NCBI GenBank assembly: GCA_036794395.1
Contig: DAIRGS010000179.1
Location: 1 to 14,403 of the forward strand
Source of the DNA: DASXMX01 sp036794395
Lineage (GTDB): Bacteria; Planctomycetota; Phycisphaerae; Tepidisphaerales; Tepidisphaeraceae
Direction: 5' to 3'
Length of the DNA stretch: 14,403 nt
The notes beneath the pieces were generated by a model. That model saw nothing but the letters and a program-made list of their open reading frames with translations. It made no database searches and was not told the DNA's origin. Each line of letters opens with the position of its first letter. Position 1 is the stretch's first letter. Positions 14,344 through 14,403 of this stretch are shown here, piece by piece. The position numbers and the translations under genes were made by a program.

Positions 14344-14378
14344 TCCGGGGGTGCGTGGCACGTTTGGCGGGCGCTTTT
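14344..14378 (+). repeat. Third copy of the inverted-repeat end motif
   Basis: GCGTGGCACGTTTGGCGGGC at 14353-14372 matches the outer ends of the 12955-13126 inverted repeat (CGTGACACTTTAGGCGGGC and CGTGACAGTTTCGGCGG). The preceding CTCCGGGGG (14344-14352) matches part of that repeat's core stem. The pieces occur in a different order here, so this may be a partial or rearranged copy. Confidence 0.45.
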
Positions 14379-14380
14379 GA

Positions 14381-14389
14381 TGGTATCAT
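14381..14389 (+). promoter_or_regulatory. Candidate extended -10 promoter pointing out of the window
   Basis: TGGTATCAT is a TGn-extended -10 box (five of six matches) reading rightward, and shares its context with the ParD-like gene promoter. It probably drives a gene that begins beyond position 14403. No coding sequence can be supported in the last 14 bases. Confidence 0.4.
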
Positions 14390-14403
14390 GTGGGGGTCAG
14401 GGG

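Overview
The window is 14.4 kb of GC-rich bacterial chromosome, probably from a metagenome or draft assembly because it carries a run of ten Ns at 4603-4612. The gene content (SEDS-family FtsW, KDPG aldolase, Gfo/Idh/MocA oxidoreductase, TIM-barrel sugar isomerase, MdtABC-type efflux) is Gram-negative. Thr-Gln-Pro-rich linkers, several genes without a Shine-Dalgarno sequence, and GC-rich intergenic repeats suggest a planctomycete, perhaps of class Phycisphaerae. That placement is an inference from style, not from a marker gene.

Layout. Positions 1-474 hold no convincing gene. They contain a cluster of TGTCGCA/TGCGACA sites flanking a very AT-rich core of 69 bp, the least explained structure in the window. 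An ftsW-like gene (475-1671) runs leftward. Divergent from it is a rightward series: eda-type KDPG aldolase (1841-2482), a Gfo/Idh/MocA dehydrogenase (2695-3870), an orphan ParD-like antitoxin (3921-4217) with its own extended -10 promoter, and a sugar phosphate isomerase/epimerase (4264-5105) interrupted by the assembly gap. The aldolase, dehydrogenase and isomerase look like parts of a sugar or sugar-acid catabolic set.

The second half is a tight operon for a tripartite RND exporter: periplasmic adaptor mdtA-like (5239-6708), then two different RND pumps, mdtB-like (6705-9836) and mdtC-like (9833-12928). The genes overlap by four bases (GTGA) at both junctions, which points to translational coupling. 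No outer-membrane TolC-type channel and no regulator lie in the window. Facing the operon is a leftward SAM-dependent O-methyltransferase of the acetylserotonin/hydroxyneurospore type (13171-14205), with a near-consensus sigma70 promoter and a strong ribosome binding site.

Repeats sit in the gaps between genes: a 28-bp-arm inverted repeat between eda and the dehydrogenase, and an imperfect inverted repeat of about 172 bp between the convergent mdtC and methyltransferase genes. Sequence pieces of the latter recur at both ends of the window. These look like dispersed, possibly mobile or terminator-acting, intergenic repeats. No tRNA, rRNA, CRISPR array, transposase or complete phage gene was seen.
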